Assembly (NCBI RefSeq): GCF_001999985.1
Contig: NZ_CP019645.1
Location: 2,480,001 to 2,544,000 of the forward strand
Length of the DNA: 64,000 nt
Direction: 5' to 3'
From: Helicobacter bilis
GTDB lineage: Bacteria; Campylobacterota; Campylobacteria; Campylobacterales; Helicobacteraceae
The position numbers and the translations under genes were made by a program. The notes beneath the pieces are model-generated. The model worked only from the letters and a program-made list of their open reading frames with translations. It ran no database searches and had not been told where the DNA came from. Shown here piece after piece: positions 54,535-64,000 of the stretch; the first letter of the stretch is position 1, and the number at the start of each line of letters is the position of its first letter.

Positions 54535-55914
54535 TTATATAGTCTTACTAAACTGCTTTGTGATATTTTTCACAAGATAAGTATCAAAAACCATTGCAAT
54601 ATTTCTAATCAGCATTTTTCCCGTTGCACTCACTTGAATGCTATTAGAATCTATTGTAAGCAACCCAAGCTCACACATAGGTTTTAAAGATTCAAATTCA
54701 CTTGAAAAATGCGTGATACAATCGATACCAAAACTCTCATTAATCGCTTTAAAATCAAGCTTTGCATTATTCATTAAACTCATAATCACTTCTTTACGCA
54801 ATATATCTTCAGGGCTTAAAAGAATGCCTTGTGCGACAGGCAAAGTGTTGTTATCAAGGCTATTTTCATAACTCATCATGTCTTTGTAATTTTGCGTATA
54901 GTAATCCACCCCTTCGCCAATAGAAGTCAGCCCAATCCCAATAGTCTGTGAAAAGCCCTTTGTTGTGTAACCTTGAAAATTCCTACGCAATTCCCCCTTA
55001 TTTTTTGCGATAGATAGGCTATCACTCTTTTTTGCAAAGTGATCCATACCTATCATTTCATAGTCATTAGCATGTAAAAATTCAATGGTATTTTGCAGAA
55101 TCTTTAGCTTCTCTTCTGGGCTTGGCAGAGTTGTCTCATCGATTTTACGCATAGTTTTTTTCACCCATGGGACATGTGCGTAGTTAAATATTGCAAGTCT
55201 TTCTGGGCTAAGTTTTATAACAGATTCTAAAGTATTTGCAAAGCTTTTTTCACTTTGATAGGGCAAACCATAGATAAGGTCAAAGTTAATAGAATCTATA
55301 CCATATTTTCTAGCCAACGCCACGCTACTTTCTACAAGGCTAAAGGGCTGGATTCTATTAATATGCTGCTGCACTTTGTCATCAAAGTCTTGCACACCAA
55401 AGCTTATGCGATTAAAGCCACAATCCTTTAGCACACGCATTTGGTCTTCACTAAAATGGCGAGGGTCTATCTCACAGCTTATTTCACAAGATTCACTAAA
55501 ATTTGGGAAAGTATGTCTTATCATTTGCGTAATAGTTTGTAACTGCTTTGCATCAAAAAATGTCGGCGTGCCACCACCAAAATGAAATTGTGCCACCTTT
55601 CTCTTTGTATCCATAGAATCTTTAAGCAAAGCTAGCTCTTTTTCTAAGTATTTTATATAACGCTCTTTTTTATCCTCTTTGCTCGTATATATCACATTAC
55701 AACCACAAAAATAACACGCGCTTTTACAAAATGGCAAATGCGTATAAAGTGATAAATCCTTGTCTCTATATTTAGAATCTGCTCGATTAAAAGATTCTAA
55801 AAGAGTGGTTGCATTAAAGTCTTTATGAAACTCATTTGCAGTAGGATAGCTTGTATATCTTGGTCCGGGCTTTGAGTGCTTTGCTAATGCTGAAAAATCA
55901 ATAGATTCATACAT
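54535..55914 (-). CDS. hemN: oxygen-independent coproporphyrinogen III oxidase HemN
   Basis: HemN is a radical-SAM enzyme of haem synthesis under low oxygen. The [4Fe-4S] motif is Cys63, Cys67 and Cys70 in PFCKSACYFCGC, with the following Cys72 also typical of HemN. The N-terminal GPRYTSYPTA and the substrate-site segment QGYTTKG are present. The 459-residue length is standard for true HemN rather than HemW. AAGGAAAAAT precedes the ATG. Confidence 0.93.
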   Translation of the reverse strand: MYESIDFSALAKHSKPGPRYTSYPTANEFHKDFNATTLLESFNRADSKYRDKDLSLYTHLPFCKSACYFCGCNVIYTSKEDKKERYIKYLEKELALLKDSMDTKRKVAQFHFGGGTPTFFDAKQLQTITQMIRHTFPNFSESCEISCEIDPRHFSEDQMRVLKDCGFNRISFGVQDFDDKVQQHINRIQPFSLVESSVALARKYGIDSINFDLIYGLPYQSEKSFANTLESVIKLSPERLAIFNYAHVPWVKKTMRKIDETTLPSPEEKLKILQNTIEFLHANDYEMIGMDHFAKKSDSLSIAKNKGELRRNFQGYTTKGFSQTIGIGLTSIGEGVDYYTQNYKDMMSYENSLDNNTLPVAQGILLSPEDILRKEVIMSLMNNAKLDFKAINESFGIDCITHFSSEFESLKPMCELGLLTIDSNSIQVSATGKMLIRNIAMVFDTYLVKNITKQFSKTI

Positions 55915-56098
55915 ATTTTTCCTTTATTTCCTTTGAATACTTTTTGGGTATTTAAGACTTGTAATTATATCCAAAGCAAAAAGGAATGTGTTAATACACA
56001 AAAGAAACAGAAGAAAGCGTTAGGGTTTATGTTTAGATTCTATGTAGTTATTATGTCTTATAAAAATTGCAATATTTACAAGCAAACTCTCACATTGG

Positions 56099-56905
56099 CT
56101 ATTCCAAACACATGCTATAATCTGCCTGTTTTATCTTATGAAAATCTTTGCTTGAGACTAGTTTGCCATTACCACATACTGCTTGTATTATCTCATCATT
56201 TTTGTATAGAATCTCAATGTTAAGTTTTTCATTCTCATCATAAGATTTTGTAACGCCGTTTAGTTTTCCGTCTTTAAAAGTTTGTTCTATTATCATCTTT
56301 GCGTTTTCATCATAGGTTATTGTAAGCCCATGTAGTTTATCATTAGAAAATGTTGCACTCTCTTGTAAGATTCCATTTTTATAGTAACTTCTTCTCACAC
56401 CTTCTGCCTTATCATTCTTATATATAGTTGTTTCTTGTATCTCTCCATTTTCATAATAGAGAGTTTCAATACCTTCTTTATTATTATTTTTATATCTTGT
56501 TTCACTAGCAATATTACCATTTTCATAATAGCATGTCACTACACCATCAAGCATATCATGATGATAAGTAGCCTTGCATTCGATATTCCCATTTTCATGA
56601 TAAAATATTGCTTCACCATGTATTTTGCCATTGCGATAGGGTATCATATCTGCCAACTTCCCATTTTTATAATATGCTTTAAAAATGCCATTTATTTCAT
56701 TGTTTTTAAATGGCAACTCTTCCTCAATCACACCATTTTCATAAAATTTTCGCTCAACACAGCCTATTTGCTTGTCGTTATAGCTTTGACATTCTTTTAA
56801 GCTGTGGTATTCTTGTTGGTATTCGTTTAAGTTTTGATATTCCCATGCGCTTGGGCTTTGTAAAAACAAAAGTATATAAAAAGCCTTTAGAATTATGTGT
56901 TGCAT
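56099..56905 (-). CDS. secreted YwqK/MORN-repeat protein
   Basis: The 268-residue protein starts with a signal peptide (MQHIILKAFYILLFLQSPSA). Eight or nine repeats of about 22-24 residues follow, with the pattern YYENGxIxxxxxYKNxKxxG as in YENGEIQETTIYKNDKAEG. This is the YwqK-type MORN repeat. Some are labelled antitoxin components but here there is no toxin gene. Two cysteines (SYNDKQIGC and VCGNGK) may form a disulphide. AAAGGAAT lies upstream. Confidence 0.75.
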   Translation of the reverse strand: MQHIILKAFYILLFLQSPSAWEYQNLNEYQQEYHSLKECQSYNDKQIGCVERKFYENGVIEEELPFKNNEINGIFKAYYKNGKLADMIPYRNGKIHGEAIFYHENGNIECKATYHHDMLDGVVTCYYENGNIASETRYKNNNKEGIETLYYENGEIQETTIYKNDKAEGVRRSYYKNGILQESATFSNDKLHGLTITYDENAKMIIEQTFKDGKLNGVTKSYDENEKLNIEILYKNDEIIQAVCGNGKLVSSKDFHKIKQADYSMCLE

Positions 56906-57135
56906 TGTAAATTCCTTTATATTAAACGGATTAAACTATAATGAAAGATTCTAAAATTCATCTTTACACCACACACTTATAAAATTGTGGATTTAAGTTT
57001 TTGTTATTTTAAGCTATGGTTGAAAAATCTCCTTTAGATTCTATATTAGATATTTAGCTATGCCTAATGACAATCTATCAAATCTAAACAGATTCTAAAA
57101 TATTTCCTAAGATTCAAATATGTTTTTTGCTCATT

Positions 57136-57876
57136 CTACTTTTTTGTAATAATATATCCATCTCCAAAGAGACCGGGCTGCATAGAATCTGGCACAATAG
57201 CTTCAGCACTCACTTTTCTTGTATTCACATCAACAGCTGGGTATATCTTATAAATCTTTGCTTCTCTCTCCACGCCTTTGCCATCGATTCTATAGCGATA
57301 AATATCACCGACTTTTACATCTGGTAAATATTTAGAATCAAACTGGATAATCATCTTTTTTTCATTGCTAATCAGGCGAAAAAGCTTCGTTTGATTTGCC
57401 CCCACACCATCGCCTAGCTCGATATTACGACTAGCGATCACCCCATCAAATGGTGCGATAAGTGTTGTCCGCCGTAAAAGCTCACTTTGATATTTAAGGC
57501 TATATTGCAGGTTGTTATAGGTGCTTTCAAGATTCTTGTAGTTTGAGTAGTTTTGATCTAGCGTATTTTTATCGATAGCATTTCCACTCTTTTTGAATCT
57601 TTCATATTGTTTTTTTGCAAAAATGTATTGTGCCTTTGCGCCCTCTAGCTGTGCTTTTTGCATATTGACATTTTGTATTTTATCTTCATTTGAGAGTGAG
57701 AGAAGTGCATCATCTTTTTTGACTTCTGTCCCCACATCGACATAAATATTTGACACAATGCCACTTGTATCCATCATGAGATTAGAATCTCTTACTGCTG
57801 CCACATTAAACACCCCATAAACCTCTGCTCCAAGCATGATCTGCATGCTTACAAAAAATGTGATAAATAACCGCAT
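57136..57876 (-). CDS. HlyD/RND-type periplasmic adaptor protein
   Basis: The 246-residue protein has a signal peptide (MRLFITFFVSMQIMLGA) and the lipoyl-like split barrel (SGIVSNIYVDVGTEVKKDD). A coiled-coil hairpin (KAQYIFAKKQYERFKKSGN) and LIAPFDGVIASRNIELGD follow. It is shorter than most adaptors and appears complete with a beta-barrel end (MQPGLFGDGYIITKK). No inner-membrane pump gene follows within the window, so its partner is unknown. Confidence 0.8.
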   Translation of the reverse strand: MRLFITFFVSMQIMLGAEVYGVFNVAAVRDSNLMMDTSGIVSNIYVDVGTEVKKDDALLSLSNEDKIQNVNMQKAQLEGAKAQYIFAKKQYERFKKSGNAIDKNTLDQNYSNYKNLESTYNNLQYSLKYQSELLRRTTLIAPFDGVIASRNIELGDGVGANQTKLFRLISNEKKMIIQFDSKYLPDVKVGDIYRYRIDGKGVEREAKIYKIYPAVDVNTRKVSAEAIVPDSMQPGLFGDGYIITKK

Positions 57877-58162
57877 ACTATTCCTTATGTATAGAATCTA
57901 CTTTCATTCTATTTATGTCTTTGAAAGTGTTATTATATACAAAAATTTGCGATAGATTTTAAATTTTAGAATGTAAAAGTTATGCTAAAGTGTAGTTCGA
58001 ATAGGGTTTGTTTGATAGCTTTGCGTATATATTCAAGCTGTGCTGTCTCTTTATACGAGTTATTGTATTGCATAGATTCTATTTTTTAGTTTTCTTCTTT
58101 ATGTGATAAGTTTGGATTATTTTTTGCTTGTATGAGTGAGATTTTATAAACAAGGATATGTG

Positions 58163-58333
58163 ATGAGACTACTTTTTATTATTGGTTGTATTGCAAGTGT
58201 TATAGCACTCTCTGGTTGTGCTGCAAAAAAGCAAAAGCCTTCTGGCGTGTTTGTCAGCACAAAATGCGATATGGTATGTAGCAACACAGAATGTAATCAA
58301 GTTTGCACGCAAGTTGAAGGCACTTTGAAATAG
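58163..58333 (+). CDS. small cysteine-rich lipoprotein (56 aa)
   Basis: The start at 58163 follows AAGGATATGTG. A lipobox signal (MRLLFIIGCIASVIALSGC) gives a lipoprotein of about 38 residues with four further cysteines (KCDMVCSNTECNQVC). An in-frame ATG at 58136 has no ribosome site. No family is recognised; the Cys pattern suggests disulphides or metal binding. Confidence 0.65.
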   Translation: MRLLFIIGCIASVIALSGCAAKKQKPSGVFVSTKCDMVCSNTECNQVCTQVEGTLK

Positions 58334-58536
58334 AGAATATTTAAGTTCTGTGTTAGAAACATACTTTTTTGTGAGTAAGGGTTTTAGATTCTACGCCTTT
58401 ATAGGTGGCATGGGGCTTCCTGTGTATTTTGGCAGGATTTTAGGATAAAATCCTTAAATTTAAATGAGTTTAGAAAATAGGCTAGGAATTGTATATATAA
58501 GCTTACACAATCTAAAGTGGGTGCATATTTAGAATC

Positions 58537-59034
58537 TTAGATTTTTCCATTTTGTATTAATATATCTCGGCATTCATTTACTGCTGATACAAATTCATTG
58601 CCATTGTGTATATTGCTGATGAAAATTCTGCTAGATTCTGTGTATTTATTATTTATTGAAATCTTGTAAGCATGGAATATATAAGCAAAAAATCCTTGAT
58701 AAAATGAAGCACCGCCAAAATCACTCCAAGTAATACCACGAATGCCCTTAGTCCATGGTAAAAAGCCACTATAATACCACACACCCCTTGTGTCAAAATA
58801 GACATACTGCACACGATATGATATAAAACATAAAGCAACGATAATAATTTGAACAACTAGCACACCAATAACAGCAACCATGTTTTTCTGCAATATAGAC
58901 GATAAAATGAGAAACAAAAAGGCATGTATAAGACCAACTTTTACATATGCAATAAAAGATATGCCATACTTTTTAGAGACAAAATTATCTAAATCAAATG
59001 CTTGATTTGAGTTTAGCGTTTCCGTATTTTCCAT
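58537..59034 (-). CDS. membrane protein with PH-like domain behind a poly-T promoter
   Basis: The 165-residue protein has two membrane helices (YVKVGLIHAFLFLILSSIL and VAVIGVLVVQIIIVALCF) and a C-terminal part beginning VQYVYFDTRGVWYYSGFLPW. That order is reminiscent of bacterial PH-domain membrane proteins. It lies downstream of mreC but has its own promoter, which shares the unusual poly-T spacer of the accessory region. ACAAGGATTAAAGC precedes the ATG. Confidence 0.6.
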   Translation of the reverse strand: MENTETLNSNQAFDLDNFVSKKYGISFIAYVKVGLIHAFLFLILSSILQKNMVAVIGVLVVQIIIVALCFISYRVQYVYFDTRGVWYYSGFLPWTKGIRGITWSDFGGASFYQGFFAYIFHAYKISINNKYTESSRIFISNIHNGNEFVSAVNECRDILIQNGKI

Positions 59035-59068
59035 GCTTTAATCCTTGTGTTAAAATATTAAAGCAGCG

Positions 59069-59095
59069 ATTTTACAAAAAAAAAAAACAAGTCAA
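59069..59095 (-). promoter_or_regulatory. promoter with a 12-T tract in its spacer
   Basis: TTGACT and TAAAAT are separated by 15 bases (TG, twelve T, G). The layout and the flanking CTTGACTTG are the same as for the two promoters at 14.6 and 16.3 kb. The spacing is below optimum, so the gene is probably weakly expressed in this state. Confidence 0.65.
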
Positions 59096-59101
59096 GCGAT
59101 T

Positions 59102-59917
59102 TTAGTCGTTATCTTCTGGTTTCAATATATTTGTATTTAAATTTGTTGTTTGCGGGATTTTTGTATCAATAAGCCATACATAACTCAAGCGATTGCTAAA
59201 TCTATGTGGTTTTAACTCGGCGTGTAAGTAGCCATTTTCTGGTTTAATACTGCCGATTGTGCCAACTTGCACATCTTCAAAAAAGATTCCATCTAGCCCA
59301 CTTGTTACCACACTATCCCCACTTTTAATGCTCTGCCATGCAGGGATATAATCAATGACAATCTCGCCATTCTCCATTGTGCGTAAGGTCCCGGGGACTC
59401 GATTTTCCCCAATATATACGCTATAACTGCAATCTTCATCGCCATTTAAGATTCCAAGCATGTGATTATCCACCATTTTAGCAATGCCGATTGCATAGCC
59501 ATCTTTTACAAGTCCAAATATCTTTGGCTCATCGCTTACATGTGTATAATCCATCCAAATCTTTGTATATGTCCCAAGTGTCTTGTAGGATAGCACTTTT
59601 ACTAAATGCACATCAGGGTCTAGATAATGTCTCTCACTCTCAAGGGCGTAATAGAGATTATCAAACTCTGCTTGCAAGGCTTTGTATTTTATAGAATCTG
59701 TTTCTAATTGTGTGATTTTTGCTCGCATATCTTTTATTTGTGCGGCTTGATTCATATAATCATTAATAAAGAGTGTTATGCCCTCTTTTTTATCATTGTA
59801 GTATTTTTTGATTTGTAGTGAAATGTTAAGGGTGTATTGCTGTAAAAATGGCACATATCCAAATGCTATGGCTATAATAAGGCATAGTGTAGCAATAATA
59901 ACATAGAATCTTCTCAC
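59102..59917 (-). CDS. mreC: rod-shape protein MreC
   Basis: MreC is a periplasmic scaffold of the elongation machinery. The 271-residue protein has an N-terminal membrane anchor (FYVIIATLCLIIAIAFGYV), a coiled coil (IKDMRAKITQLETDSIKY), and two beta domains with GDSVVTSGLDGIFFEDVQVG. It follows mreB by 21 bp in the same operon. Confidence 0.9.
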   Translation of the reverse strand: MRRFYVIIATLCLIIAIAFGYVPFLQQYTLNISLQIKKYYNDKKEGITLFINDYMNQAAQIKDMRAKITQLETDSIKYKALQAEFDNLYYALESERHYLDPDVHLVKVLSYKTLGTYTKIWMDYTHVSDEPKIFGLVKDGYAIGIAKMVDNHMLGILNGDEDCSYSVYIGENRVPGTLRTMENGEIVIDYIPAWQSIKSGDSVVTSGLDGIFFEDVQVGTIGSIKPENGYLHAELKPHRFSNRLSYVWLIDTKIPQTTNLNTNILKPEDND

Positions 59918-59938
59918 ACTACATGCCTATTTTAGAAT

Positions 59939-60976
59939 CTAACTTCTTGCTGCAATCTTTTCAAGCATATCTAAATTTCCCATTGCCTCACCCGTGCCTT
60001 TTGCCACAGCGAGTAAAGGCTCATCACCGACATATACAGGAAGCTTTACGATATCTGAAAAATATTTATCAAGATTGCGTATTAAAGCACCACCACCAGT
60101 TAGCACAATGCCATTTTCTACAATATCCCCTGCTAAATCTGGTGGGACTTCCTCTAGCACGCCCCTTAGGGCATTTCCCATTTCTTTAATAGGGTCTTTG
60201 ATCGCTTCTCTTATATCTTCACTTGTTAATTCAATAGAGTTTAAAAGCCCGCTTACTTGATCTCTACCCTTTACTAATTTTACTAGTGGTGTATCAAGTG
60301 GTGCGGCACAACCAATCTCTATCTTAATCTCTTCTGCGGTTCTATCACCAATAAGCAGGTTAAACTTTTTACGGACATATTCCATAATCGCTGTATCGAG
60401 TTTATCGCCGGCGATTCTAATCGATTTTGAGATAACAATCCCACCAAGTGAAAGCACACCAATTTCAGTCGTCCCACCGCCAATATCAACCACAAGGCTG
60501 CCTTGTGGCTCTTGTATAGGTAATCCCGCACCAATGGCTGCTGCAAGTGGCTCTTCTATAAGAAATACTTCTCTAGCCCCAGCACTCATAGCAGATTCTT
60601 TAACCGCTTTTCTCTCAACAGAGGTAAGCCCATAAGGCACACATACCATAATTCTAGGTCTAACAAATGACTTTCTTTTATGCGCCCTTTCTATGAAGTA
60701 TCGTATCATCTTTTCAGTAATCTCAAAATCTGCGATAACACCATCACGCAAAGGTCGTATAGCACGGATATTATCAGGCGTCTTTCCTATCATTTCCTTT
60801 GCTTCTTTACCAACTGCTAGAATCTCTCCATCGCGATATTTATCAACTTTCACTGCTACGATGGAAGGCTCATTGATTAGAATCTCATGTCCTTTTATCA
60901 TCACAATCGTATTTGCAGTCCCCAAATCAATCGCAATATCATGTGAAAACCAACCGACTAATTTATTTAAAAACAC
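59939..60976 (-). CDS. mreB: actin-like cell-shape protein MreB
   Basis: MreB filaments guide cell-wall synthesis. The 345-residue protein shows the actin-family phosphate loops: AIDLGTANTIV and VVDIGGGTTEIGVLSLGG, and the adenosine motif ENGIVLTGGGALIRN. It is full length. It is preceded by clpX and followed by mreC, the order seen in H. pylori. The ribosome site is AAGGAGATTAC. Confidence 0.97.
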   Translation of the reverse strand: MFLNKLVGWFSHDIAIDLGTANTIVMIKGHEILINEPSIVAVKVDKYRDGEILAVGKEAKEMIGKTPDNIRAIRPLRDGVIADFEITEKMIRYFIERAHKRKSFVRPRIMVCVPYGLTSVERKAVKESAMSAGAREVFLIEEPLAAAIGAGLPIQEPQGSLVVDIGGGTTEIGVLSLGGIVISKSIRIAGDKLDTAIMEYVRKKFNLLIGDRTAEEIKIEIGCAAPLDTPLVKLVKGRDQVSGLLNSIELTSEDIREAIKDPIKEMGNALRGVLEEVPPDLAGDIVENGIVLTGGGALIRNLDKYFSDIVKLPVYVGDEPLLAVAKGTGEAMGNLDMLEKIAARS

Positions 60977-60998
60977 TTTGTAATCTCCTTATTAATGA

Positions 60999-62285
60999 CT
61001 ATATAGCTTTTGTCTTTTTCTTTTTGATTAAAATAGGCTGTTCAAGCTTATCTACGCATTTGCGTGTAATGATGACTTCATACCCGCTAAGATTAGGTAA
61101 ATCAAACATAATATCAAGGCTAAAGTCTTCAACAATAGCACGCAAACCTCTAGCACCCGTCTTTCTCTCCATAGCAAGCTCTGCGATACGCTCTATCGCC
61201 TCATCTTCAAATACAAGCTTTGCCCCATCAAGCTCAAATAGCTTTTGATACTGCTTTATAATCGCATTTTTTGGCTGTGTTAAGATTGAAATCATAGCTT
61301 CCTTACTTATAGAATCTAGCGTTGCAATGACATGTAGTCGCCCTATAAGTTCTGGTATTAAACCAAAACTCACTAAATCATCAGTTTCAATCTTATGCAG
61401 GATATTATCTTCGTCCGCTTGTTGTTTAGGATTAGAATCAAAACCTAAGACATTATTGCCTAGCTTTCGTTTAATAATATCTTCTACCCCATCAAATGCA
61501 CCACCGCAAATAAAAAGAATATTGCTTGTATCCATTTTGATAAACTCTTGATTTGGGTGCTTTCTCCCACCTTTTGGAGGGATATTTACAACACTTCCTT
61601 CAATAATCTTTAATAAAGCTTGTTGCACTCCCTCGCCTGATACATCACGCGTAATAGATCTATTTTCAGAAAGTCTAGAGATTTTATCAATCTCATCGAT
61701 GAAAACAATGCCCATTTCAGCGCGTTTTAAATCATAGTCTGCGGCTTGTAAAAGACGCGTTAAGATATTCTCCACATCTTCGCCAACATATCCAGCTTCT
61801 GTAAGAGAAGTCGCATCAGAGATTGCGATAGGAATATCAAGGAATCTTGCTAAGGTTTGAGCCATAAGAGTTTTACCGCTACCTGTTGGACCTATGAGTA
61901 AAATATTTGACTTTGATAACTCTACATTTTCTTCTAAATCTGTTACATTGACGATATTTTCATCTGTTTTAGCGGCTACTCTTTGTTGGTGCAATAACCT
62001 TTTGTAATGATTATAGATTGCTACACTAAAGACCTTTTTAGCTTGTTCCTGCCCCACTACATATTCATCTAAATGTGCTTTTAGCTCTTTTGGTGATGGC
62101 ACATCATCTAAGCCCCAAGATTCTGAATTTGTAATGCTATTTTCACTACTAAATAGCGTTGTATAGATAAAAACCGCACATGCCTTACATATATAAGCTT
62201 TTGTTCCAGTAATTTTTTCATTACTTGATACTATAGGATTTGGTTTAGATTTCTTTTTGCCACAAAAGCTACATGTTTCACTCAT
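60999..62285 (-). CDS. clpX: ClpX protease ATPase subunit
   Basis: ClpX unfolds substrates for ClpP. The N-terminal zinc finger has Cys5, Cys8, Cys33 and Cys36; Walker A GPTGSGKT is at 132-139, Walker B IVFIDEID, and the ClpP loop appears as [10 protein letters not shown]. The 428-residue length is normal. The start overlaps the lpxA stop by eight bases. Confidence 0.97.
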   Translation of the reverse strand: MSETCSFCGKKKSKPNPIVSSNEKITGTKAYICKACAVFIYTTLFSSENSITNSESWGLDDVPSPKELKAHLDEYVVGQEQAKKVFSVAIYNHYKRLLHQQRVAAKTDENIVNVTDLEENVELSKSNILLIGPTGSGKTLMAQTLARFLDIPIAISDATSLTEAGYVGEDVENILTRLLQAADYDLKRAEMGIVFIDEIDKISRLSENRSITRDVSGEGVQQALLKIIEGSVVNIPPKGGRKHPNQEFIKMDTSNILFICGGAFDGVEDIIKRKLGNNVLGFDSNPKQQADEDNILHKIETDDLVSFGLIPELIGRLHVIATLDSISKEAMISILTQPKNAIIKQYQKLFELDGAKLVFEDEAIERIAELAMERKTGARGLRAIVEDFSLDIMFDLPNLSGYEVIITRKCVDKLEQPILIKKKKTKAI

Positions 62286-63108
62286 TTAACTCACCTCTTT
62301 TATAGGGTATGCCTCTCTCAGATGCTAATATAAACTCACAGATTTTAATAATATGCGTATTATTTTCCATACCTTTTGCTACTTCAAGTTCCATAGCGGC
62401 TAAATCACGCAAACTTTTATTTCCAGAAAATAAACGCTTATAGAGTGCATCAATCATATCAATTTCATCTCTTTCCATAATCTTTCGCATACGGAATCTA
62501 TTAAGCCCGATAATACGCGCTCTATTGCCCTCCGCCATACAATAAGGCGGGATATCTTGCGACAGGGCAGAAGCCCCAGCTACCATTGCCCCCTCGCCAA
62601 TCTTTACAAACTGATGCACAGGTGTCATACCGCCTATATTCACATGGTCTGCGACATGGATATGTCCGCCAAGTGTTGCATTATTTGCCAAAATATTATG
62701 ACTACCTACAATGCAATCATGGGCTATATGCACATATGCCATGAAAAGATTATCATTGCCTATTTTTGTGATATTGCCACCGCCTTCTGTGCCCGGATTA
62801 AACATGCAAGATTCTCGAATCGTATTATTATCTCCAATCTCTAGCACACTCTCTTCGCCCTTATATTTTAAATCTTGCGGTGGTGTGCCAATCACAGCAT
62901 TAGGAAATATCTTGTTATTTTTACCAATAGTTGTATTTCCCATAATTGTTACATGATTATAAAGATAGCTTTTTTCACCAATGCTTACATTACCCTTAAT
63001 TACACTATAATCCCCTATTATTGCGTTTGCTCCAATCTTAACATTCCCCTCTATAACCGCTGTCTTTGCGATTACAGCAGTTGGGTGTATAACGACATTA
63101 TTAGTCAT
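62278..63108 (-). CDS. lpxA: UDP-N-acetylglucosamine acyltransferase LpxA
   Basis: LpxA carries out the first step of lipid A synthesis. The 276-residue protein is a left-handed beta helix with hexapeptide repeats ([20 protein letters not shown]). The catalytic His is in [11 protein letters not shown], followed by GGHIHV and the C-terminal helical domain. It lies between fabZ and clpX, as in related genomes. Confidence 0.96.
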   Translation of the reverse strand: MTNNVVIHPTAVIAKTAVIEGNVKIGANAIIGDYSVIKGNVSIGEKSYLYNHVTIMGNTTIGKNNKIFPNAVIGTPPQDLKYKGEESVLEIGDNNTIRESCMFNPGTEGGGNITKIGNDNLFMAYVHIAHDCIVGSHNILANNATLGGHIHVADHVNIGGMTPVHQFVKIGEGAMVAGASALSQDIPPYCMAEGNRARIIGLNRFRMRKIMERDEIDMIDALYKRLFSGNKSLRDLAAMELEVAKGMENNTHIIKICEFILASERGIPYKRGELNE

Positions 63109-63132
63109 ATAAAACCTTTTAAAATCTTAAAC

Positions 63133-63621
63133 TTATTTATTATGTGAATCTGTTACCATAGCCTTTAATTCCGCCTCACTCACAAGAGAATCATCAACAT
63201 AAGCCCTGCCTTGCAGCTGCCATACATTACTTCTTTGCTTCATCACTTCCATATGATAAGTCAAGCGATCTCCGGGTCGCACAGGCACACGAAATTTCAC
63301 ATTATCAATTGTCATAAAATACACAATCTTATCTTTACTCGCGTCAAAGTCAAGCCCCCAAGTGCTAACAAAAGCTAAGATTCCACCAGCTTGTGCCATT
63401 CCCTCAATAATCATAACGCCCGGATATATTGGCTCTTTTGGAAAATGCCCTAAAAATACCTCTTCATTAATTGTTACATTTTTATAGGCTTTAATCTCTT
63501 TATGTGGATTAAGAGAAAGCACCCTATCTACAAGCAACATGGGGTAGCGATGCGGTAAAACTTGCATTATTTTGTCGATATTTAGATTCTCATAAGTTTG
63601 TAGTTGTTTTTCATTATCCAT
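63133..63621 (-). CDS. fabZ: 3-hydroxyacyl-ACP dehydratase FabZ
   Basis: FabZ dehydrates 3-hydroxyacyl-ACP in fatty-acid synthesis. The 162-residue protein has the hot-dog motif LPHRYPMLLVDRV and the active-site GHFPKEPIYPGVMIIEGMAQ with catalytic His and Glu. It is the first gene of the fabZ-lpxA-clpX-mreB-mreC series, 24 bp before lpxA. Confidence 0.96.
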   Translation of the reverse strand: MDNEKQLQTYENLNIDKIMQVLPHRYPMLLVDRVLSLNPHKEIKAYKNVTINEEVFLGHFPKEPIYPGVMIIEGMAQAGGILAFVSTWGLDFDASKDKIVYFMTIDNVKFRVPVRPGDRLTYHMEVMKQRSNVWQLQGRAYVDDSLVSEAELKAMVTDSHNK

Positions 63622-64000
63622 GTGGCAACCCTAAAAAGTGAAAATTTTTGGCTAATTGTAACACAAAATATTTTTAAATTGATTATTTTTCTGCACTACA
63701 TAAGCGAAAAACATAGTGTTTATGCAAAATGAAGCTTTGATTTAGATTCTATTTTTTATTATTCTTGGGATACATGATATTCTGGTTTGGGATATTTCAT
63801 CGTATTGCATGAGAATCCTTAGCTATTTGCTGAAATCGCCATCAGCAAGACTATAAGCAAATAACCACCAAAAATCTGTAAGCAAAATAAAAAACTTGCC
63901 TTGTAGATTCTGCCAATGTATTGATATGTTTCTTGTAGAGAAAATACAAAATAATCATAGTTATACCCAAGCTCCACTAGGTTATAAAAAGTTTAAACCA
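63622..64000. other. region upstream of fabZ
   Basis: The stretch holds the presumed fabZ promoter, which I cannot place exactly, and a possible short minus-strand frame at its right end (63819-63977). The remainder is AT-rich without further features. Confidence 0.4.
63819..63977 (-). CDS. possible short membrane protein (52 aa)
   Basis: A minus-strand frame opening at GTG 63977 gives a product with a polar start (ELGYNYDYFVFSLQETYQYI) and a C-terminal membrane helix (IFGGYLLIVLLMAIS). The amino-acid pattern looks protein-like, but no ribosome site is seen and an in-frame stop lies just upstream. It may be the end of a broken gene that continues beyond the window. Confidence 0.25.
   Translation of the reverse strand: MELGYNYDYFVFSLQETYQYIGRIYKASFLFCLQIFGGYLLIVLLMAISANS

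Noticed and set aside
56099-56905. YwqK-family gene as part of a toxin-antitoxin system
   Set aside because: The family label mentions antitoxins, but the protein has a signal peptide and no toxin gene lies beside it.

Overview
The window reads as chromosomal DNA of a Helicobacter-type member of the Campylobacterota. Supporting signs are the AT-rich sequence, promoters that are extended -10 boxes (TGnTATAAT) mostly without a -35, the gene order fabZ-lpxA-clpX-mreB-mreC, dapA followed by a short-chain reductase, a PflA-type flagellar motor protein, and the very frequent word TAGAATCT/AGATTCTA in both coding and non-coding DNA. The assignment rests on recognised families and gene order, not on a database search.

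Layout. 1-1.7 kb: small membrane proteins and an eroded minus-strand gene. 1.7-10.8 kb: SGNH esterase, rsmG, pflA, fabG, fbp, a HydE/HypF-like protein and ruvC. 11.0-17.5 kb: an unusual minus-strand accessory region. 17.5-23.2 kb: beta-barrel protein, two-component system, pepF and serB. 23.7-32.5 kb: a defence block with type III restriction-modification genes, plasmid-type gene debris and McrBC. 32.6-44.4 kb: Na/Pi transporter, dapA, a FabL-like reductase, a low-complexity protein, an HTH regulator with a broken partner, a BspA-like lipoprotein, clpA/clpS and leuD. 44.6-46.6 kb: FAH hydrolase and five tRNA genes enclosing a frameshifted TRL-type lipoprotein gene. 47-58.5 kb: comM, a nitrilase-fold protein lacking its catalytic Cys, a RecT prophage scrap, a Sel1 protein, TelA, YaaA, hemN, a YwqK protein, an HlyD-type adaptor and a small lipoprotein. 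58.5-63.6 kb: a membrane protein, then mreC, mreB, clpX, lpxA and fabZ read on the minus strand.

The strongest candidate for an undescribed system is 10,994-17,514. Its repeating unit, read on the minus strand, is a promoter whose spacer is a poly-T run, a TerB-like gene, a YkgJ-type Cys-cluster gene, four tiny hydrophobic peptides beginning MALP (26-31 aa), a glycine-zipper peptide (46 or 51 aa), and a poly-C run with a hairpin. One unit is complete, one upstream copy has lost its front end, and in the last unit the peptides are replaced by a five-gene operon. That operon encodes a 107-aa protein with a MALP-like N-terminus, an AAA+ ATPase, and three small proteins (126, 117 and 122 aa) that all end in FGDK[DE]MII. 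The 107, 117 and 122-aa proteins and the ATPase tail share an [IV][KR].NL motif, which suggests one functional module.

The poly-T and poly-C runs differ in length between copies (14/13 T, 15/14 C). The same poly-T promoter layout occurs at 59,069-59,095 with 12 T. Slipped-strand switching of expression is therefore likely. No function is known for the module. Pore-forming or antagonistic peptides with a membrane-protein remodelling ATPase is an inference only.
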